A DNA stretch of 64,000 nucleotides from Rhodococcus sp. 14-2483-1-2 (GTDB lineage Bacteria > Actinomycetota > Actinomycetes > Mycobacteriales > Mycobacteriaceae), in the NCBI RefSeq assembly GCF_002259405.1, contig NZ_NPFW01000021.1, positions 124,001-188,000 on the forward strand. Reading direction: 5' to 3'. Below the pieces are notes generated by a model. That model did no database searches, was not told the origin of the DNA, and saw only the letters and a program-made list of their open reading frames with translations. Of this stretch, positions 57,451 to 64,000 are shown piece after piece. The number at the start of each line of letters is the position of its first letter. The stretch's first letter is position 1. Both the position numbers and the translations under genes were made by a program.

Positions 57451-59442
57451 ATGAGCATGTACGACGACGTCGACGAGTACATCGGAGCCCGTCGAGTCAC
57501 GGGCCTGGCGGCATCGCACGATTTCTCGCGGGCGGTGATCGCGATTGCTGCACTGGACGATTCGCGGACCGAGTACCGAACGTCGTTGTGGGAGATCGAT
57601 GTCGACGGTGGTTCGCCTGCCCGACGCCTCACCCACGGCGAGTGGGGTGAGAGCGCTCCGGTGTTCACCTCGGCGGGCGATCTGTTGTTCTCTCGCCGGT
57701 CCAGCAAGGACGATCCGGCCCGGCTGTGGATTCTGCCTGCGTCGGGCGGCGAGGCGCGAGTGCTCGAGACTCGGTCGGCCGGTCTGAGCGAGGTCCGAAC
57801 CGCCCGATCCGGACTCGGGCTCGTCGGGTTCTCGCCGGTGTTCGGATCGTCGAGCACCGATGAGGACGACGACGCCCTGCGCACCGAGCGCAAGGCGAAC
57901 AAGGTGGATGCAATTCTGCACACCGGGGTTCCGGTGCGTTTCTGGGATCACGACCTGGGCCCGGCGACCCCACACTTGTTCTCGGGATCGGCGGAGGGTT
58001 CCACCGGACTGCGCGATCTCACCCCCGGTGCGGCCGGGGCACTCCACGAAGCGGCATTCGATGTCGTTGCCGACGGTTCTTTCGTCGTGTCCACCTGGGC
58101 CGTCCCCGGCGCTCTGGCGACCGTGCGGACCGTGCTGGTGCGCATCGACACCGCGACGGGGGAGCGCACCACGATCGTCGACGACGTCGATGCCGACCTG
58201 GGCGCGCCTGCGATCTCGCCCGACGGCGCGTCCGTGGTGTTCGTGCGTGAATCGCTCTCCACTCCCGAGGACGCGCCGCGAATGACGCTGCAGCGCTACG
58301 ATTTCGAGTCCTCCTCGGTCGTCGACGTCGCGCCCGGCTGGGATCGGTGGCCGATCGACCCGGTGTGGCTGCCGGACGGGTCGGGGGTACTGGTCACCGC
58401 GGACGACGACGGCCGGTCCCCGATATTCGTCGTCCGTGACGGCGCGGAGCCGCGTCGGCTGACGAACACCGACGATGCGTACACCCACGTGCACGTGTCC
58501 CCGGACGGAACCAGGGTGCTGGCACTCGCCGCGTCCTATCTGGCCGCTCCGCATCCGGTCTCGATCGACCTGTCCGACGGCACCGTCGTCGACCTCGACA
58601 CCTCCATCGACCGCTGTCCGTTGCCGGGAACTCTCACCGAGATCGACACCGTCGTCGACGACGGTGCCCGGGTGCGCGGCTGGCTGGCACTGCCCGAGGG
58701 TGCCTCGGACGCGGCGCCCGCACCACTGCTGCTGTGGGTGCACGGTGGTCCGCTCGGTTCGTGGAACACCTGGTCGTGGCGGTGGAATCCGTGGCTGATG
58801 GTGGCCCGCGGATACGCCGTGCTGCTGCCGGATCCGGCCCTGTCCACCGGGTACGGCCAGGAGTTCGTGCAGCGCGGCTGGGGAGCGTGGGGCAAGGCCC
58901 CGTTCACCGATCTGATGGCGTTGACCGATGTCGCGGCCGGGCTACCCGAGATCGACGACACCCGCACCGCGGCGATGGGCGGATCCTTCGGCGGCTACAT
59001 GGCCAACTGGATCGCCGGACACACCGACCGGTTCGACGCCATCGTCACCCATGCGAGCCTGTGGGCGCTCGATCAATTCGGGCCGACCACCGATGCGCCG
59101 TACTACTGGGCCCGCGAGATGTCTCCGGAGATGGCGGTGGAGAACTCCCCGCACCTGTTCGTCGCGGACATCGCGACGCCGATGCTGGTCATCCACGGCG
59201 ACAAGGACTATCGCGTGCCTATCGGCGAGGGCCTGCGGCTGTGGTACGAACTGCTCAGCGAATCCGGTCTGCCCGCCGACGACGAGGGCAACACCGAGCA
59301 TCGTTTCCTCTATTTCCCGGCCGAGAACCACTGGATTCTGAGCCCCCAGCACGCCAAGGTCTGGTACGAGGTGGTGCTGGCATTCCTGGCGGAGCACGTG
59401 CTGGGCGAGAGGGTGTCGATGCCCCGAATCCTCGGCCACTAG
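57451..59442 (+). CDS. Prolyl oligopeptidase-family (S9) serine peptidase
   Basis: The 663-residue protein has a beta-propeller N-terminal half with WD40/TolB-like repeats (PAISPDGASVVFVRE, WLPDGSGVLVTADDDGRSPIFVV, HVSPDGTRVLALA). A C-terminal hydrolase holds the Ser in AAMGGSFGGYMANW, Asp in HGDKDYRVP and His in PAENHWI. It trims short peptides in the cytosol (S9C acylaminoacyl peptidase type). There is no signal peptide. valS follows after 9 bases, so they may be co-transcribed. Confidence 0.92.
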   Translation: MSMYDDVDEYIGARRVTGLAASHDFSRAVIAIAALDDSRTEYRTSLWEIDVDGGSPARRLTHGEWGESAPVFTSAGDLLFSRRSSKDDPARLWILPASGGEARVLETRSAGLSEVRTARSGLGLVGFSPVFGSSSTDEDDDALRTERKANKVDAILHTGVPVRFWDHDLGPATPHLFSGSAEGSTGLRDLTPGAAGALHEAAFDVVADGSFVVSTWAVPGALATVRTVLVRIDTATGERTTIVDDVDADLGAPAISPDGASVVFVRESLSTPEDAPRMTLQRYDFESSSVVDVAPGWDRWPIDPVWLPDGSGVLVTADDDGRSPIFVVRDGAEPRRLTNTDDAYTHVHVSPDGTRVLALAASYLAAPHPVSIDLSDGTVVDLDTSIDRCPLPGTLTEIDTVVDDGARVRGWLALPEGASDAAPAPLLLWVHGGPLGSWNTWSWRWNPWLMVARGYAVLLPDPALSTGYGQEFVQRGWGAWGKAPFTDLMALTDVAAGLPEIDDTRTAAMGGSFGGYMANWIAGHTDRFDAIVTHASLWALDQFGPTTDAPYYWAREMSPEMAVENSPHLFVADIATPMLVIHGDKDYRVPIGEGLRLWYELLSESGLPADDEGNTEHRFLYFPAENHWILSPQHAKVWYEVVLAFLAEHVLGERVSMPRILGH

Positions 59443-59451
59443 AATCGACCG

Positions 59452-62127
59452 GTGACCAGTTCAGCGCCAGAGCACTCAGAGAACCCCGCCGATTCGATCG
59501 ACCTGCCCAAGAGCTGGGATCCCAGTGCGGTCGAGGCGGAGCTGTACCGGTCCTGGGTCGACGCCGGGTACTTCGAAGCCGACGCCACCAGCGGCAAGCC
59601 GCCCTACTCCATAGTGCTGCCCCCGCCCAACGTCACGGGCAGCCTGCACATGGGTCACGCTCTCGACCACACGTTGATGGACGCGCTGAGTCGTCGCAAG
59701 CGGATGCTCGGGTACGAGGTGCTGTGGCTGCCGGGTATGGACCACGCGGGAATCGCCACGCAGACCGTGGTGGAGAAGCAGCTCGCCGCCGACGGAAAGA
59801 CCAAGGAAGAGTTCGGCCGCGAGCTGTTCATCGACAAGGTCTGGGACTGGAAGCGTGAATCGGGCGGAACCATCGGTGGGCAGATGCGGCGCATCGGCGA
59901 CGGTGTCGACTGGAGCCGAGAGCGTTTCACCATGGACGACGGCCTGTCCGAGGCCGTGCAGACCATGTTCAAGCGGATGTTCGACGACGGTTTGATCTAC
60001 CGCGCCGAGCGACTGGTCAACTGGTCGCCGGTGCTGCAGACCGCCATCTCCGACATCGAGGTCAAGTTCGAGGACGTCGAGGGCGAACTCGTGTCGCTGC
60101 GATACGGCTCGCTCGACGACTCCGAACCACATGTCATCGTCGCGACAACCCGCGTCGAAACGATGCTCGGCGACACCGCAGTTGCGGTCCACCCCGACGA
60201 CGAGCGGTACAAGGCCCTCGTCGGCACCACCCTCGAGCACCCGTTCACCGGACGCCGGATCCCGATCATCGCCGACGACTACGTCGACCCCGAATTCGGC
60301 ACCGGCGCAGTGAAGATCACGCCGGCTCACGACCCCAACGACTTCGAGATGGGCGTGCGGCACTCGTTGCCGATGCCCTCGATCATGGACAAGGCAGGCC
60401 GGATCGCCGAGACCGGAACGCAATTCGACGGTATGGACCGCTTCGAGGCGCGTGTGAAGGTTCGTGAGGCACTGGCCGAGCAGGGCCGCGTCGTCGCCGA
60501 GAAGCGCCCCTACCTGCACAGCGTCGGCCACTCCGAGCGCAGCGGTGAGCCGATCGAGCCGCGCCTGTCGCTGCAGTGGTGGGTCAAGGTCGACACCCTG
60601 GCGAAGGCGGCCGGTGACGCAGTCCGGAACGGCGACACCGTCATTCATCCCAAGAGTCAGGAACCGCGCTGGTTCGCCTGGGTCGACAACATGCACGACT
60701 GGTGCATCTCGCGTCAGCTGTGGTGGGGTCATCGGATTCCGATCTGGTACGGACCCGACGGCGAGACCGTCTGCCTCGGACCGGGGGAGAGCGCACCGGA
60801 GGGCTGGGAGCAGGATCCCGACGTCCTCGACACCTGGTTCTCGTCCGGGCTGTGGCCCTTCTCGACGATGGGGTGGCCCGACGCCACGGCCGATCTCGAG
60901 AAGTTCTATCCCACCGGCGTTCTCGTCACCGGATACGACATCCTGTTCTTCTGGGTCGCCCGCATGATGATGTTCGGCACCTACGTCGGAGCGGACGACG
61001 CGATCACCGCAGGTAAGCAGGGGCCGCAGGTTCCGTTCCGAGATGTGTTTCTGCACGGCCTGATTCGTGACCAGTTCGGCAAGAAGATGTCGAAGTCGCG
61101 CGGCAACGGAATCGATCCTCTGGACTGGGTCGATCGTTTCGGTGCCGACGCGTTGCGCTTCACGCTCGCTCGCGGTGCGAACCCGGGTGCCGACATGTCC
61201 GTCGGCGAAGACCATGCGCAGTCGTCGCGCAACTTCGCCAACAAGTTGTTCAACGCCACCAAGTTCGCTTTGATGAACGGCGCGGCACCGGCAGATCTGC
61301 CTGCCCGTGCCGAGCTGACCGACGCCGACCGATGGATCCTCGATCGACTCGAAGAGGTTCGGGCAGAGGTGGATTCGGCGTTCGATCGCTACGAGTTCAG
61401 TAAGGCCTGCGAGGCGCTGTATCACTTCGCCTGGGACGAGGTCTGCGACTGGTACCTCGAGATCGCCAAGGTGCAATTCGCCGACGAGACCATCGCCGCC
61501 ACCACGCGCGGGGTTCTCGGTAACGTCCTCGACGCTCTGCTTCGGCTGCTGCATCCGGTGATCCCGTTCGTCACCGAGACGCTGTGGAAGGTGCTCACCG
61601 GCGGCGAGTCGCTGGTGATCGCGGCGTGGCCGAGTCCGGCCGTCGAGTCTCTCGATCCCGTTGCGGCACAACGCATCGAGGATATGCAGCGACTCATCAC
61701 CGAGATTCGCCGATTCCGCAGCGATCAAGGACTCAAGCCGTCCCAGAAGGTGGCGGCCCGCATCGTCGGAGTGTCCGAATCCGATCTGGACGGGCAGATT
61801 TCGGCAGTCACCGCACTGGCTCGACTGACCGAGCCCGCCGAGGACTTCGCCGCGACGGCGTCGGTCGAGGTGCGCCTGAGCAAGGCCACCGTGGTCGTCG
61901 AACTCGACACCTCGGGCACCGTCGACCTCGTCGCCGAGCGGGCCCGGCTGGTCAAGGATCTCGCCGCTGCGGAGAAGGAACTCGCGCAGACCACCGGCAA
62001 GCTCGGCAACGAAGCGTTTCTCGCGAAGGCACCGGATGCGGTGGTGGACAAGATCAGAACACGCCAGACGATCGCGGGCGAAGAGATCGCACGCATCTCG
62101 GCGCGGCTCGAATCGATGGGAAGCTAA
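59452..62127 (+). CDS. valS: Valyl-tRNA synthetase
   Basis: The 891-residue class I synthetase has HIGH as HMGH in [19 protein letters not shown], and KMSKS in [17 protein letters not shown]. The CP1 editing domain lies between ([18 protein letters not shown]). A C-terminal coiled-coil follows ([26 protein letters not shown]). It charges tRNA-Val and hydrolyses mis-charged Thr. A GTG start. folC begins on the next base after its stop. Confidence 0.97.
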   Translation: MTSSAPEHSENPADSIDLPKSWDPSAVEAELYRSWVDAGYFEADATSGKPPYSIVLPPPNVTGSLHMGHALDHTLMDALSRRKRMLGYEVLWLPGMDHAGIATQTVVEKQLAADGKTKEEFGRELFIDKVWDWKRESGGTIGGQMRRIGDGVDWSRERFTMDDGLSEAVQTMFKRMFDDGLIYRAERLVNWSPVLQTAISDIEVKFEDVEGELVSLRYGSLDDSEPHVIVATTRVETMLGDTAVAVHPDDERYKALVGTTLEHPFTGRRIPIIADDYVDPEFGTGAVKITPAHDPNDFEMGVRHSLPMPSIMDKAGRIAETGTQFDGMDRFEARVKVREALAEQGRVVAEKRPYLHSVGHSERSGEPIEPRLSLQWWVKVDTLAKAAGDAVRNGDTVIHPKSQEPRWFAWVDNMHDWCISRQLWWGHRIPIWYGPDGETVCLGPGESAPEGWEQDPDVLDTWFSSGLWPFSTMGWPDATADLEKFYPTGVLVTGYDILFFWVARMMMFGTYVGADDAITAGKQGPQVPFRDVFLHGLIRDQFGKKMSKSRGNGIDPLDWVDRFGADALRFTLARGANPGADMSVGEDHAQSSRNFANKLFNATKFALMNGAAPADLPARAELTDADRWILDRLEEVRAEVDSAFDRYEFSKACEALYHFAWDEVCDWYLEIAKVQFADETIAATTRGVLGNVLDALLRLLHPVIPFVTETLWKVLTGGESLVIAAWPSPAVESLDPVAAQRIEDMQRLITEIRRFRSDQGLKPSQKVAARIVGVSESDLDGQISAVTALARLTEPAEDFAATASVEVRLSKATVVVELDTSGTVDLVAERARLVKDLAAAEKELAQTTGKLGNEAFLAKAPDAVVDKIRTRQTIAGEEIARISARLESMGS

Positions 62128-63558
62128 GTGACCGAACCCGACGCCGCCCTGCCCCTACCTCCGCCGAGTCCGGTCGATCTGGCCGAGCTCGCTCTCGTGG
62201 AGGCCGAGCTCGACAAGCGTTGGCCCGAAACGAAGATCGAACCGTCGACTGCTCGAATCTCGGCGCTGATGGATCTGCTCGGCTCCCCGCAGAAGGCGTA
62301 CCCGTCGATTCACGTCGCCGGCACGAACGGCAAGACCTCGGTGACCCGCATGATCGATGCGCTCCTCACCGCATTCCATCGGCGTACGGGCCGCACCACC
62401 AGTCCGCACCTGCAGATGGCGACCGAGCGGATCAGCATCGACGGGCGGCCCATCTCGCCCCGGCTCTACGTCGACACCTACAACGAGATCGCACCGTTCG
62501 TGGACATGATCGACGCGCAGTCCGAGGCTGCGGGTGGACCTCGCATGAGCAAGTTCGAGGTGGTCACGGCCATGGCGTTCGCGGCGTTCGCCGAGGCTCC
62601 GGTCGAGGTAGCCGTCATCGAGGTCGGGCTCGGTGGGCGTTGGGACGCCACCAACGTCGTCGACGGTGAGGTTGCCGTCATCACCCCGATCGGCCTCGAT
62701 CACGTCGAGTTCCTCGGCGACGATCTCGCGGGGATCGCGGGGGAGAAGGCTGGGATCATCAAGAAGGCACCGGAATCGCTCGTGCCGCGTGACACGGTCG
62801 CGATTCTGGCGAAGCAGCAACCCGAGGTCTCCGAGGTCCTGCTGCGGGCAGCAGTGCAGGCGGACGCCGCGGTGGCGCGGGCCGGATCGGAATTCACCGT
62901 GCTCGGCAGGCAGATCGCCGTGGGTGGCCAACAACTGGAACTGCAGGGGCTCGGTGGGGTGTACACCGACGTCTTCCTTCCGTTGCACGGCGAGCATCAG
63001 GCGCACAATGCGTCCCTTGCACTCGCTGCGGTCGAGGCGTTCTTCGGTGCCGGGCCGGATCGCCAGCTCGATCAGGACACCGTGCGCGCTGCGTTCGCCA
63101 CGATCGTCAACCCCGGTCGACTCGAGCGAGTACGCAACGCCCCGACAGTGTTCCTCGATGCCGCGCACAACCCGCACGGGGCAGCAGCGCTTGCAGCCGC
63201 CCTCACCGACGAATTCGACTTCCGCAAACTCGTCGGCGTCGTCAGCGTCATGGCGGACAAGGACGTCGGAGCGATTCTCGAGGCACTGGAACCGGTGTTC
63301 GACGACATCGTCGTCACCCACAACGGGTCGGCGCGGGCGATGGACGTGGACGCGTTGGCCGACATCGCAGTGGCCAAGTTCGGCGACGAACGGGTCGTGG
63401 TTGCGTCGACCTTGCCCGATGCCCTGGAGACTGCCATCGGCTTGGCCGAGGAAGTCGCCGAGCCGGGCGAGGCCGTGTCCGGTGCCGGAGTCGTGGTGAC
63501 CGGATCCGTGGTGACCGTCGGTGCAGCTCGCACTCTGTTCGGAAAGGACCCCGCGTGA
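62128..63558 (+). CDS. folC: Bifunctional folylpolyglutamate synthase/dihydrofolate synthase
   Basis: The 476-residue Mur-ligase-family enzyme has the P-loop IHVAGTNGKTSVTRMIDALL and the folate loop GRTTSPHLQMATERISIDG. VIEVGLGGRWDATNVVD, DHVEFLGDD and VFLDAAHNPHGAAAL follow. It adds glutamates to folates. GTG start directly after valS; the order valS-folC is the standard actinobacterial one. Confidence 0.95.
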   Translation: MTEPDAALPLPPPSPVDLAELALVEAELDKRWPETKIEPSTARISALMDLLGSPQKAYPSIHVAGTNGKTSVTRMIDALLTAFHRRTGRTTSPHLQMATERISIDGRPISPRLYVDTYNEIAPFVDMIDAQSEAAGGPRMSKFEVVTAMAFAAFAEAPVEVAVIEVGLGGRWDATNVVDGEVAVITPIGLDHVEFLGDDLAGIAGEKAGIIKKAPESLVPRDTVAILAKQQPEVSEVLLRAAVQADAAVARAGSEFTVLGRQIAVGGQQLELQGLGGVYTDVFLPLHGEHQAHNASLALAAVEAFFGAGPDRQLDQDTVRAAFATIVNPGRLERVRNAPTVFLDAAHNPHGAAALAAALTDEFDFRKLVGVVSVMADKDVGAILEALEPVFDDIVVTHNGSARAMDVDALADIAVAKFGDERVVVASTLPDALETAIGLAEEVAEPGEAVSGAGVVVTGSVVTVGAARTLFGKDPA

Positions 63559-63944
63559 GCGAGACAGAGTTCAGACCACCCACGAACGATCCGTGGAAGG
63601 GCTTCCGCGGTGTCGCGGCGGGCACTCTCGTGCTCGAAGCCATCGTGACGCTGCTCGCGCTGCCGGTAGTGGCCACCCTGGGTGGCGGTGCGACCTGGTT
63701 CTCGACGACGTACATCGTGGCGTTGGCCGTGGTGATGATCCTGGCTGCAGGAAAGCAGGGGGAGCCATGGGCGATGAAGCTCAACCTCGTTCTCCAGGTG
63801 TTCGTTCTGGCCGGGGCCGTGTTCCACCTTTCCATCGGAGCCGTCGGCCTGATCTTCATCGCGGTCTGGCTGTATCTGCTGTACCTGCGCCGTGACATCA
63901 CCGAGCGCATCCGACGAGGAATGCTGCCGGGGCAGCGCGACTGA
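63555..63944 (+). CDS. DUF4233 membrane protein
   Basis: The 129-residue protein starts at a GTG overlapping the folC stop (GTGA). The DUF4233 start PWKGFRGVAAGTLVLEAIVTLLALPVVA is clear. Four hydrophobic segments follow (TYIVALAVVMILAAG, LNLVLQVFVLAGAVFHLSIG, VGLIFIAVWLYLLYLR). Function unknown. It sits between folC and, usually, ndk, as in Rv2446c. Confidence 0.9.
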   Translation: MSETEFRPPTNDPWKGFRGVAAGTLVLEAIVTLLALPVVATLGGGATWFSTTYIVALAVVMILAAGKQGEPWAMKLNLVLQVFVLAGAVFHLSIGAVGLIFIAVWLYLLYLRRDITERIRRGMLPGQRD

Positions 63945-63963
63945 CAGGGAAGCCCGTCGGTTT

Positions 63964-63991
63964 CGGCGATGCGCCGCGCGCCGCATCGCCG
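63964..63991 (+). terminator. Hairpin after the valS-folC-DUF4233 unit
   Basis: CGGCGATGCG and CGCATCGCCG form a perfect 10-base stem with an 8-base loop, 19 bases after the stop. There is no clear T run before the window ends, so it may be a terminator or the leader of the next gene (ndk expected). Confidence 0.55.
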
Positions 63992-64000
63992 TGTTCCATT

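Noticed and set aside
56818..58743. 641-residue minus-strand frame opposite sigF and the S9 peptidase
   Set aside because: Crosses two real genes and has no recognisable domain.
59476..61728. 750-residue minus-strand frame opposite valS
   Set aside because: Antisense shadow; valS is full length with both synthetase signatures.

Overview
The window is high-GC actinobacterial chromosome. Gene content and order point to the Mycobacteriales, most likely a Rhodococcus/Rhodococcoides-type Nocardiaceae member. The evidence is mycothiol-era redox proteins, a ClpP1/ClpP2 pair, a GDH-180 NAD-glutamate dehydrogenase, SigF with its anti-sigma factor, and pcaHGBLRF diverging from pcaIJ as in rhodococci. 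From about 14.1 to 39.5 kb the order ssb-ettA-thioesterase-gdh-thioesterase-aglA-glbO-HNH-DUF5130-pepN-DsbA-rpiB-nei-tig-clpP1-clpP2-clpX follows, from memory, the M. tuberculosis Rv2478c-Rv2457c block. valS-folC-DUF4233 at the right end matches Rv2448c-Rv2446c.

Region 1 (1-7.47 kb) is a likely genomic island ending at a tRNA-Arg(UCU) gene. It is visibly AT-richer than the rest. At its left edge it carries the C-terminal part of a recombinase-like helix-turn-helix protein and a small gene broken by one extra base in a C6 run. Its core is a minus-strand row of five genes: a DUF4062 (TIR-like) protein, a PD-(D/E)XK nuclease-like protein, a 70-residue unknown protein, an OLD-family ATPase/TOPRIM nuclease and a UvrD-like helicase. 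The last two overlap by 8 bases and look like a Gabija-type (GajA/GajB) pair. The first two are separated by 2 bases and look like a second defence unit that I do not recognise. This is the best candidate for an undescribed system.

Region 2 (7.5-14.6 kb) holds XdhC, a CopD-CtaG copper/cytochrome oxidase assembly protein, a MarR regulator diverging from an ABC exporter with a clear palindromic operator between them, a YigZ-family protein and a single-stranded DNA-binding protein.

Region 3 (14.7-39.6 kb) is the conserved core: translation throttle EttA, glutamate dehydrogenase between two HotDog thioesterases, an alpha-glucosidase, truncated haemoglobin, MscS channel, aminopeptidase N, a CPWC thioredoxin-fold protein behind a SigH-type promoter, RpiB, a Nei-type glycosylase, tRNA-Gly and tRNA-Pro, trigger factor and the ClpP1P2X protease. 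Strong hairpin terminators separate the units.

Region 4 (39.6-53.8 kb) is a catabolic block for shikimate/quinate and protocatechuate. It has a metallo-beta-lactamase-fold lactonase, an MHS transporter, a TetR regulator, a quinate/shikimate dehydrogenase, a 3-dehydroshikimate dehydratase fused to an HPPD-like domain, the fully overlapping pcaHGBLRF operon and divergent pcaIJ. Together they can take shikimate to succinyl-CoA and acetyl-CoA. A 19-base motif in front of both the transporter and the dehydrogenase is a good candidate for the TetR operator. fdhD follows.

Region 5 (53.8-64 kb) has malQ, an anti-sigma factor/SigF pair, an S9 peptidase, and valS-folC-DUF4233 running off the right edge.
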